A DNA stretch of 64,000 nt, from assembly GCA_963728165.1 (NCBI GenBank), contig CAVSIY010000004.1, positions 372,001-436,000 on the forward strand. The letters are read 5' to 3'. Origin of the DNA: Hyphomicrobium_A sp963728165. GTDB taxonomy: Bacteria > Pseudomonadota > Alphaproteobacteria > Rhizobiales > Hyphomicrobiaceae. The position numbers and the translations under genes are program-made. Numbering within the stretch: the first letter of the stretch is position 1; the number at the start of each line of letters is the position of its first letter. Positions 17,527-25,192 of the stretch are shown here, in pieces. Under the pieces are notes generated by a model. It made no database searches. It was not told the DNA's origin and worked only from the letters and a program-made list of their open reading frames with translations.

Positions 17527-18651
17527 TCACGGTCTCGACCCGGCATTTGTCACTTCCTCAAATAGTCTCTCATAGTCATCTGTCATGCGGCTAAGGCTGT
17601 ACTGCTGAGCCAGCCGTAGCGACTTAGTCCGCAGATCTTTCAAATGTAGGGGACCGCCTAGAAGGCTATCGATAGCCGCCGCGAGTTGATCGTGGTCGTG
17701 GGGGTCCACCATTACGCAGGCGAGAGCTCCCTTGTCGGGACCGCTATCTGAGTCTCATGACCTCGTGGAACGTGGGAATATCGCTGACGATGAGGGGAAG
17801 ACCGACGCTGGCCGCCTCTATCGGGGCAAGTCCAAATCCCTCCCAGAGGGAGGGAAAAACGAAAATGTCTGCCGCCTGAAGCAGCTCGCCGACTTCCTCA
17901 GCGGAGCGCTCGCCCATCCAATGAACGCGGGACGAAACACCGAGACTGTCTCCTAGCGCCCGCAGGCCATCCCTCAGTTCACCGTCGCCGACGCAAACAA
18001 GATGCGCAATCGGAACCTGCTCGAGCGCCCTTAGCAACGCACTGTGATTTTCTCAATTGAAAGTCGACCCACATGCACAAGCAATGGTACATCGGGCAGG
18101 TGATGCTTAGCACGTAGTCGAAGTTGAGATAAGTCTGACCTTTTGACGCCGACTCCTAGCGCAATGGTGCGCAAGCGGGCGGCATACGATGCGGCTGCAA
18201 GCTGGCGCATTTCCAGTTCTGTCGTCCGACTATTACAGACATTGAAGCGATAGATACCCAGGCTACCCCAAAGCCGGTCCAACTTTCCCGCAATGATCGG
18301 CGAGCGGGACGGAATGCCCGTCTGATTCGCCACGACGTGCTCTATACCCGCGACGCGCGCTATGGGTGCCGCCAACACATTGGCCCAATGCGAGTACGTC
18401 ATCACGATGTCGGGCTGCTCTCTCCGCAGATAGCGCCATAGCTTACCGAGCAGGAACGGGACCTCTACAGCTCTGGGACGGCGGGGCCATATATTCATTA
18501 TGCCGGGAGTTCCCGCGAACGCCGGGCGCTTTAAAAACAAGAACACAGTTGCTACATGGTGCCCCCTGCGCTGGAGCTCTTGCATCATTGTAACAGCTTG
18601 AGTTTGGGCGCCAGCGCCCTCTTGCTGCGTAACTATTTCCACTATCTTCAT
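17527..18651 (-). pseudogene. Family 4 glycosyltransferase (two frame breaks)
   Basis: A GT-B fold glycosyltransferase of 374 residues when one missing A near 18047 (in an A-run; IEK then NHSALLRAL) and one extra base near 17745 are corrected. The N-terminal half starts MKIVEIVTQQEGAGAQTQ, with GIEHVVANQTGIPSRSP in the middle and LLVHVGRLSIEK at the start of the second Rossmann fold. The C-terminal half has HLVCVGDGELRDGL, VHWMGER and the donor-binding ADIFVFPSLWEGFGLAPIEAASVGLP, then VMVDPHD. It is transcribed convergently to the ligase gene and probably adds a sugar to the same polysaccharide. The specific sugar cannot be predicted. Confidence 0.83.
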
Positions 18652-18974
18652 GGTCGCTGTCGCTGAAAGTTACCCACTTTGTGCGCCGCTTAGAGAAACA
18701 AATGATCTTCCCAAGGCCATGGTGCCGATGCATTATCTTTGGCGTTGACCAATACTTGTACAAATCATCTGACTTCTGATTTTCAGAAATTCTTGAGCGG
18801 GAACATGTGCGAACGTCAGCAGATCGTATCTGCCCACGATCTCATAACGAAGATACCCGATGAGCTGAAGCTTAATAGCGAGCAGATCAAGGCGGTTGTC
18901 GCCGTGCTACATCTGCTATCGGAATTGTTGGAGCTGAGGTCGCCAAGGTAGATCTTGGGCCGGAGAGCTGCTAC
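18652..18974. other. AT-richer intergenic stretch upstream of methyltransferase
   Basis: About 320 bases between the divergent glycosyltransferase and methyltransferase genes. A 70-codon plus-strand frame (18739-18951, with an inner ATG at 18805) has plausible helical composition (ITKIPDELKLNSEQIKAVVAVLHLL). Its end meets an open frame that runs into the methyltransferase (VGAEVAKVDLGPESCY). The methyltransferase may therefore really begin near 18805 with another frame break near 18925. Confidence 0.3.
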
Positions 18975-19673
18975 TTGCCGTTGGTGGATTATTCAACCTT
19001 CACCGATTGCGACGTTGCCAAGATCGCCTTGCAGCGCACTCGGCATTTGCTTTGGCTGCCCGTCATAGGATCGTGGTCCTATCGGCGTTGGGTAAAGGGC
19101 GATATGCGGCCCTTGATGGGAGAGGCTCGCCTCCGACGCAGCGCGATCCTGTCGGGCGCGACCTCAGACAATAAGCAGGAGTTTGATCGGCTGGAGTGCT
19201 ACCTGGCCGATCGCCAAATCGAGCGCATGGTGGACATCGGCTGCGGCCATGCCATCATCGACCTGTTCTTCTGGCGACGGTATAAGCCGCACATCCACCT
19301 AGTGGACATTGAAGAAAGCGCCTCACACCGCCACCACTACCACGACAACGGTTCAGGCTATGCATGTCTTGATGCAGCGCGCCAGTTCCTTGAAGCCAAC
19401 GGCGTGCCTGCAGCCTCGATCAAAACCACGAACCCAAGGGTTGCGGAAATCGCCGAAAACAACGTGGATTTGATCTTGTCGAGCCTCTCGGCTGGTTTCC
19501 ACTATCCGATCTCTACCTACACTGCCTTTGCTCTCAAGGCCTTGAAACCGGGTGGCCTTCTGATCTTCGATGCGCGCGCTGGCACGGGGCAGCGCGAGAT
19601 GCTGTCTGGCTTCAGTAGAATAGAAGTCATCGAGACGGGACTGAAGCATCAGCGCCTGGCAGCAATCCGTTAG
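18975..19673 (+). CDS. Putative SAM-dependent methyltransferase
   Basis: A 232-residue protein with a motif I-like SAM-binding loop VDIGCGHAII (about residues 86-95), an acidic post-I segment HLVDIEES, DLILSSLSAGFHY as a motif IV equivalent, and ALKPGGLLIFDAR as the motif VI strand. It looks like a class I methyltransferase acting on a small molecule or sugar. Given the polysaccharide genes to the left it may decorate the polymer (inference). The TTG start at 18975 is poor. The frame is open to 18879 without a standard start and the protein may be truncated at its N-terminus by a frame break. Confidence 0.6.
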   Translation: MPLVDYSTFTDCDVAKIALQRTRHLLWLPVIGSWSYRRWVKGDMRPLMGEARLRRSAILSGATSDNKQEFDRLECYLADRQIERMVDIGCGHAIIDLFFWRRYKPHIHLVDIEESASHRHHYHDNGSGYACLDAARQFLEANGVPAASIKTTNPRVAEIAENNVDLILSSLSAGFHYPISTYTAFALKALKPGGLLIFDARAGTGQREMLSGFSRIEVIETGLKHQRLAAIR

Positions 19674-19716
19674 TCTCCCGGGCATCGCTCCGGCTTCTGG
19701 CAACAGTGCTTACACC

Positions 19717-21516
19717 TCACCCACCGCTGCGGTTCTGCTTGTTGAGCCCCCACAGGTAATCGGCGAGCGCTGCCACCTCGGTGGGGGTCAGCGTCGCTCC
19801 GCCCATCGGCGGCATGCCGCTCCTGTAGTTCTTCGGGTTGGGCACGCCGTCGGTGATGGTCTGGGCGATCGACGCGATGCTGCCGTTGCCGTGAAGCCAT
19901 TTGTTGTCGGTGAGGTCTGGCCCCAGCGGCGTGCCTTTCGCATCGGTGCCGTGGCAGCCGGTGCAGGGAGCGTTCGCCACCTTGCCCTCATAGATGCGCG
20001 CGCCCAGCGCGACTTGGGCAGCAGTCTGGCCGGGCGGAACGGGAAGGTCGGCAGCCGATTGGTGGCCGGCATCGGGATGGATGCCTTCGGGCGGTGTCGC
20101 GCTTTGAGCCGGCGCTGTCAGCGACGACTGCTCATGGGACGCAGACGCCGCCTCGATGCCCGTTTTGGGGTCGCCATGGTACGTGACGCGCCAGATGCGA
20201 CCGCTCTGATCGTCGGAGATATAGAGTGCGCCGTCGGGGCCAGCGGCAACGCCGGAGGGGCGGTGCGCCGCCTCGCCCGGCTGCTCGGTCGCCCCGGCGA
20301 AGCCATCGGCGAAGACGACGTACTTGCCCGACGGCTTGCCGTCGGCGAGCGGCTGGAACACCACGTTGTAGCCGCCCTGCGGGAGCGGCGCCCGGTTCCA
20401 CGACCCGTGGAAAGCAATGAAGGCGCCGCCGCGGTAAGCCGTCGGGAACTGATCCCCGTTGTAAAGCAGGAGGTCGTTGGGTGCCCAATGCGCGGGGAAG
20501 AACGCGACGGGCGGCTTCTTCTCGGCGCACACGCCGACTTCCTTGCCGCCGTCGCCGCCGTATTCCGGCGCGAGCACGAGCTTCTTCTGCGCCCCATCGA
20601 AGTAGCACTCGGGCCAACCGTAGTCGGCGTCTTGCTCGACACGGAGCAGCTCCTCCGCCGGCAGATTGGCGCCCTGCTCGACCGTGTAGAGGCTCGGCCA
20701 GTTCTGGTGGAGCTGGTCGCGGCCGTGCTGGGTGGCATAAACGCCGAGACCGGTTGAATCGATCGCGATACCGTCGGCATTGCGGATGCCGGTCGCGTAC
20801 CGTTGCGCCGGCGAGAATTTCTGATCCGTCTTGTTGGCGTCGTAGCGCCAGATGCCGCCACGCGTCTTGAGCTCAGTGCAAGGCTTCTCCCCCGGCGACT
20901 CTCGCGTGCGGTTCTCTTTCTGGCACGAGTTGGTGGCGGATGCGACATCGACGTAGAGTATGCCGTTCGCGTCGATCGCGAAAGGATGCATGGGATGGTC
21001 GCCGGTCAGCGGCAGCCCGGAGACGATGGTCTGTGGCAAGCTGAAGGGCGCAATCCCGGTCTTCGGCAGCCGGTAGCGGACGATGCGATCGTTCACCTCC
21101 GCGTAAAGCCAACCGTCATGGAGAGCGATGCCGGTGCCGCCGTGCGAGCCTGTCGTAGCCGTCCCGCCGAAGCGCTCGGTGAGGTCGGCTTGCCCGTCGC
21201 CGTCGGTATCCTTGAGCGCCACGAGGAATCCGCCCGGCGGCACCCGGTCATTGCCGTAGTAGCGGCCGCTCCATGTGTTCACGTAGACGGCGCCGTTCTC
21301 GGCGACGGCCATGTGCCGGGCGTGGCCGACATGATCGGCAAAGACCGTCGCGCAGAAGCCGGGAGGCAGCGTGATCCCGCCATTGTCGCCTGAGCAGGCG
21401 GACGCCGACGCCGCGTGCGTATCGCTCGCCGCCAATGATGCGCCGGCGATCAGAAACGGGCTGGCGAGTATCGCCAAGCGCGCCCCGGACCCAAGCAGCG
21501 AGCGAAAATCGTTCAT
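19717..21516 (-). CDS. Sorbosone/glucose dehydrogenase-like protein fused to cytochrome c
   Basis: A periplasmic quinoprotein-type oxidoreductase of 599 residues. A signal peptide (about residues 1-35, ending LAASDTHAAS) precedes a six-bladed beta-propeller of the GSDH/sorbosone dehydrogenase type (about 40-440), with landmarks LPPGFCATVFADHVGHARHM, GDHPMHPFAID, YATGIRNADGIAID and AFHGSWNRAP. A C-terminal cytochrome c domain (about 505-595) has the haem site CTGCH and a likely axial Met in SGMPPMGG. Members oxidise aldoses or similar alcohols/aldehydes, usually with PQQ, passing electrons to the fused haem. The ATG at 21516 follows a CAGGAGG site. It is not obviously linked to either neighbour. 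Confidence 0.85.
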   Translation of the reverse strand: MNDFRSLLGSGARLAILASPFLIAGASLAASDTHAASASACSGDNGGITLPPGFCATVFADHVGHARHMAVAENGAVYVNTWSGRYYGNDRVPPGGFLVALKDTDGDGQADLTERFGGTATTGSHGGTGIALHDGWLYAEVNDRIVRYRLPKTGIAPFSLPQTIVSGLPLTGDHPMHPFAIDANGILYVDVASATNSCQKENRTRESPGEKPCTELKTRGGIWRYDANKTDQKFSPAQRYATGIRNADGIAIDSTGLGVYATQHGRDQLHQNWPSLYTVEQGANLPAEELLRVEQDADYGWPECYFDGAQKKLVLAPEYGGDGGKEVGVCAEKKPPVAFFPAHWAPNDLLLYNGDQFPTAYRGGAFIAFHGSWNRAPLPQGGYNVVFQPLADGKPSGKYVVFADGFAGATEQPGEAAHRPSGVAAGPDGALYISDDQSGRIWRVTYHGDPKTGIEAASASHEQSSLTAPAQSATPPEGIHPDAGHQSAADLPVPPGQTAAQVALGARIYEGKVANAPCTGCHGTDAKGTPLGPDLTDNKWLHGNGSIASIAQTITDGVPNPKNYRSGMPPMGGATLTPTEVAALADYLWGLNKQNRSGG

Positions 21517-22028
21517 GGATGCCTCCTGTAGAAATCGAAACCGCCAGTCTCGCAGGGCCGACCAGCAGCCCTCCGAGAGGCGCTCACTTGGTAGATGTTG
21601 AGCTGCCACTAGCCGCGATTGAACGTCCCGGAGCCCAAACAGATAGTTTGGTTGCGCTGAATAATTAGACCTGCTCCGACGAGCGCCAGCCCTGCGACGG
21701 TCTGCTGCACGGCTGAGCGCAGTGTCCGACCCAACTCGCTACGATCGGAGCCACTTTGCAGTAGCTGCCTTACTGCGTTGATTCCATTTGGAAATATTAC
21801 GCCCCTTGGCGTCCCGCAAGGAAGCCATTTGAACCCGACAATTCGAGCACTTAGCCTTCCCCAACCACGCAAACGTCACCATTGAATTCCATAGAGGATT
21901 TCGGACGCATCCCAAACTGGGGGGCAGAAGCACGTTCGTCGTCGTGCCCATGCTAAGACAGCTGTTGGGCCCTCAGCAGCCAACCTCGTGGGGCATCCGA
22001 CTTTATGCTGTTGGGAGAGGGGATCAGA
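21517..22028. other. Intergenic region between dehydrogenase and hpnK
   Basis: About 510 bases between divergent genes. Only short frames without recognisable features occur (for example 21609-21872 on the minus strand). It must carry the promoters of both the dehydrogenase and the left-most hopanoid genes, but no convincing -35/-10 pair or operator was identified. Confidence 0.35.
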
Positions 22029-22904
22029 GTGAAGACGCTTGTCGTGACGGCCGACGACTTCGGGCTGTCGTTGCCGGTGAACGAGGCCGTCGAGGAGGGA
22101 TCCCGGCGCGGAATTCTCACGGCGGCCAGCCTCATGGTCGGGGCGCCCGCTTGCGAGGATGCGGTGAGGCGTGCGCACGCCTTGCCTTCTCTTGGTGTCG
22201 GGCTGCATCTGACCCTGGTCGAGGGGCATCCAGTCCTGCCTCCGGATCGAATCCCGGGCCTTGTCGGAGCGGACGGACGCTTCTCCAATGATCCTGTGCG
22301 TTTCGGCGTCGCGCTCTTCTTCTCGTCGGCGCTGCGCCGCCAGGCCACCGATGAGATCGGGGCACAATTTGCTCGTTTTCGAGAGACGGGCTTGCAGCTC
22401 GACCACGTCAACGGCCACCAGCACTTCCACATGCACCCGGTCGTCGTGGACGCCATTGCGCAGATTGCCCCTTCCTATGGATTTCCTCCGGTCCGCGTCC
22501 CCGTCGAGCCGTTCCGCCAGTCCTATGCTGCGATGGGCGATCGCCCGCTTCAGCGCCTCGGCTCCTGGCTCTTCTATTCTGCCCTGACCAGGTCGATGCG
22601 CCGAAAGCTGGCGGCGGCCCGCCTGCCTCTGAATGACCAAGTCTTCGGGGTGAATGATAGCGGCGCCATGATCGAGGCTCGCATGCTCCAGTACCTCGAC
22701 CACGTTCCCGATGGCGTGACCGAGGTCTATTGCCATCCAGCCACCGGACGTTGGCAGGGCATCGATAACCTTCCCGCCAATTACCAAGCGACTGAGGAGT
22801 TCGCCGCGCTCGTCAGCCCGGCAGTGAGGGCAAAGATCGAGGGCCTGAAGCTGCGCCCCATGCCCTTCCGCGGCGCCGTCCAAAGCGTGACGGCCCTGCA
22901 CTAA
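22029..22904 (+). CDS. hpnK: Hopanoid biosynthesis deacetylase HpnK (YdjC family)
   Basis: Carbohydrate deacetylase of 291 residues. In the known bacteriohopanetetrol cyclitol ether route it removes the acetyl group from the N-acetylglucosaminyl hopanoid made by HpnI, before HpnJ contracts the ring. The YdjC/ChbG fold is marked by VVTADDFGLS near residue 5 (metal-binding Asp pair), GLHLTLVEGHPV near 58, and the metal-ligand segment HVNGHQHFHMHP near 125. The GTG at 22029 is selected because it places the TADDFG motif at its usual distance and a purine-rich site precedes it. It is followed after 81 bases by an HpnI-like gene. Confidence 0.9.
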   Translation: MKTLVVTADDFGLSLPVNEAVEEGSRRGILTAASLMVGAPACEDAVRRAHALPSLGVGLHLTLVEGHPVLPPDRIPGLVGADGRFSNDPVRFGVALFFSSALRRQATDEIGAQFARFRETGLQLDHVNGHQHFHMHPVVVDAIAQIAPSYGFPPVRVPVEPFRQSYAAMGDRPLQRLGSWLFYSALTRSMRRKLAAARLPLNDQVFGVNDSGAMIEARMLQYLDHVPDGVTEVYCHPATGRWQGIDNLPANYQATEEFAALVSPAVRAKIEGLKLRPMPFRGAVQSVTALH

Positions 22905-22985
22905 TCGTCCTCGAGACGTGTCGTCTTTACCCTATGGCGGCACAGTCTTGTTCCTGCGGCATTCGGTGAGCCTTATTGTCCATCC

Positions 22986-24188
22986 ATGCCGATCTTAGTC
23001 CTCTCCGCCATTCAGATCGTCGGGCTTCTCGTCGGAGTCGGGGCCCTGGCCTACCTCGCATTGGCGTTGCGCTCGGTCCGGCGCTTCAAGGAGCGGCCCG
23101 CGAGGGTTAGCGGGTGGCACCCTTCGGTTTCCGTCCTGAAGCCGGTCCACGGGAATGCGCCATATCTCTACGACTGTCTGCGCTCGTTCTGCGTGCAGGA
23201 CTGGCCCAGCTATGAGGTCATTTTCGGTGCGCACAGCGCCGATGACCCGGCGGTCGAAGTCGTGCGGGCCCTGATCGCGGAATTTCCCGACCGCGACCTG
23301 CGCTTAATAATCGACGGCGCACTCGCTGGACCCAATCGTAAGGCCGCCAACCTCGCCAACATCTATCGAAGCGCGCGCCACGACATCGTCGTGCTGTCCG
23401 ACGCCGATGTGCGCGTCGATCGCGATTGCGTTGCCAGCATGGCCGCTCCCTTCGCCGAGCCTTCGGTCGGGGCCGTGGCTTCGATCTACAAAGGTTGGGC
23501 CTTCGGCGGGGCCGCCGCCAGGTTCGGCGCGCTCTACATCAACGATTGGTTCGTGCCCTCCGTGGTCGTGGACGTCGATCTGCGCGGCATCGACTTCGTG
23601 TTTGGGGCGTTGAGCGCCGTGCGACGCCGGCCGCTCGAGGCCATCGGCGGCTTTGAGCATTTGGCCCAGTGCCTGGCCGAGGACTTCTCGATGGGGCGCC
23701 TCATTAGCCGCAAGGGGTGGGAGGTCGTTCTCTCACCCTATGCCTGCGATACGGTCGTGGCGGAAAGCAGCTTCGCAGACATGTTCCGCCACGAGGTGCG
23801 CTGGCAGCGCTCGGAGCGCGCCTGCCGCCCGCTCGACCAGTTCATGTCGGTCGTCACCTGCCCATTGCCGCTGCTGGCTCTGCTTCTGCTGCCACAGCCG
23901 AGCATCGTCGGGCTGGGGGTCATCGGATCAGAGATTGCCTTGCGCATCCTTCTGCATTTTCAGGTGCGCCGCAGCTTTCGCATTGCGGGCGCGAGCGAGC
24001 CGTGGCTCGTTCCGCTACGCGACTGCGTTTGTTTTTTTGCGTGGGCGGCTGGTCTATTTGGCAACACCGTGTACTGGGGCAAGGAGGCTTTCAGCATCAA
24101 GGCCTATCGCAAGCTGATGGCGGCCGAGTCGAGCGGGGCGGGAAGCGGAAGGAGGCTTAATGAGTGCCCAGACAAGATCGAGGGGTGA
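22986..24188 (+). CDS. HpnI-like (ceramide-glucosyltransferase-type) glycosyltransferase, second copy
   Basis: Membrane-anchored GT2/GT21 enzyme of 400 residues with an N-terminal helix (about 5-27), a GT-A catalytic domain and C-terminal helices. Motifs are VSVLKPVHGN, LRSFCVQDW, nucleotide-binding VLSDADVRVD, FVFGALSAVRRRPLEAIGGF, AEDFSMGRL and HEVRWQRSERACRP. It is homologous to the canonical HpnI at 29094-30227 but clearly divergent, for example GNAPYLYDC instead of GAEAGLEAN and QRSERAC instead of ARTIRLV. It sits between hpnK and hpnL, seven bases upstream of the latter. It may use another sugar donor or acceptor than HpnI, or perform a second glycosylation (inference). Confidence 0.82.
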   Translation: MPILVLSAIQIVGLLVGVGALAYLALALRSVRRFKERPARVSGWHPSVSVLKPVHGNAPYLYDCLRSFCVQDWPSYEVIFGAHSADDPAVEVVRALIAEFPDRDLRLIIDGALAGPNRKAANLANIYRSARHDIVVLSDADVRVDRDCVASMAAPFAEPSVGAVASIYKGWAFGGAAARFGALYINDWFVPSVVVDVDLRGIDFVFGALSAVRRRPLEAIGGFEHLAQCLAEDFSMGRLISRKGWEVVLSPYACDTVVAESSFADMFRHEVRWQRSERACRPLDQFMSVVTCPLPLLALLLLPQPSIVGLGVIGSEIALRILLHFQVRRSFRIAGASEPWLVPLRDCVCFFAWAAGLFGNTVYWGKEAFSIKAYRKLMAAESSGAGSGRRLNECPDKIEG

Positions 24189-24194
24189 GCGAAC

Positions 24195-25178
24195 ATGAAG
24201 CTCGGACTAACTCTCGCTGCTCTTGCCGGCGTCGCCTTCGGCGTATGGCTTGTTCTTCATTTTGGACTGGAGCAGGTCGGCGAGGCGTTCCTCAGCGCCG
24301 GCTGGCAGGGCATGCTCGCCATCTCCGCCGTCTATTTCGTTTCGCTCAGCATGTGCGCTCTCGCCTGGTGGGCGCTGATCCTGACGCCGACCTCACCACT
24401 CTTCTTATTGTGGGCTCGCTGGCTGCGCGACAGCACCGCCAATCTGCTTGCAGTGGTGCCAGCGGTCGGCGAGGCGGTAGCGGTCCGCGAGCTTACGTTT
24501 CGCGTGCCGCTCGGCATGAGCGTGGCCGCGACGGTCGTCGATCTGACCTTGGAGCTGGCGAGCCAGCTCATTTTCACGCTCATCGGCGTGGGGATCCTGA
24601 TCGTGGAGCGGCCCGACGAGATGCTGGGCTGGTGGCTGGCGTTGGGGCTGGCGGTCTGCGCCGCGGGCATCGCCGGCTTCGTTGTCGCGCAGCATATGGG
24701 CCTCTTTCGCTTCCTCGAGACGTTGCCCGATCGGCTTGGATGGACCAGCGCCTGGGGCAGCGCATCCGAGTCGGTGGGGATCCACGCCGGCATAAAGCAG
24801 ATTTACCGACATGGGCTGCGCATCTCATTGAACTTCGCGCTCCACCTCACCGGCTGGCTGATCAGCGCCGGCGAGACCTGGGTCGGCCTGTGGTTCATGG
24901 GCCATCCTGTGAGCATCGCCGATGCCCTCGTCATTGAGAGCTTGGTCTACGCCCTGCGCACCGCCGCGTTCATCGTGCCTTGGGCGGCCGGCGTGCAAGA
25001 AGGGGGATACATTCTTGCGGGCGCGCTGTTCGGATTGTCGCCGCACGTCGCCCTTGGTCTGTCGCTGCTGAGGCGCGCCAGAGAGATCGTCACGGGCGTG
25101 CCAAGCATCCTCATCTGGCAGTTCTTGGAGCCGTGGCGGCTGTGGAGGAATCGGGGTCGCTCCCCGCTCGCGCCCTGA
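24195..25178 (+). CDS. hpnL: Hopanoid-associated membrane protein HpnL
   Basis: A 327-residue integral membrane protein of the lysylphosphatidylglycerol-synthase transmembrane (UPF0104) family, with about eight hydrophobic helices. Diagnostic pieces are LRDSTANLLAVVPAVGEAVAVREL, VDLTLELASQLIFT, the ALRTAAFIVPWAAGVQEGGYILAG loop and a C-terminal RRAREIVTGVPSILIWQ. HpnL is consistently found with hopanoid genes; its biochemical role is not settled and may be lipid handling or transfer. The ATG has a GAGGGG site upstream. It is co-directional with hpnK and the HpnI-like gene, and convergent with dxs after only 14 bases. Confidence 0.88.
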   Translation: MKLGLTLAALAGVAFGVWLVLHFGLEQVGEAFLSAGWQGMLAISAVYFVSLSMCALAWWALILTPTSPLFLLWARWLRDSTANLLAVVPAVGEAVAVRELTFRVPLGMSVAATVVDLTLELASQLIFTLIGVGILIVERPDEMLGWWLALGLAVCAAGIAGFVVAQHMGLFRFLETLPDRLGWTSAWGSASESVGIHAGIKQIYRHGLRISLNFALHLTGWLISAGETWVGLWFMGHPVSIADALVIESLVYALRTAAFIVPWAAGVQEGGYILAGALFGLSPHVALGLSLLRRAREIVTGVPSILIWQFLEPWRLWRNRGRSPLAP

Positions 25179-25192
25179 TCCGAAACGACGAT

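Noticed and set aside
12112..18974. Mobile element or genomic-island borders around the AT-richer polysaccharide region
   Set aside because: No transposase, integrase, tRNA gene or flanking direct repeat was found, so transfer is suggested only by composition.
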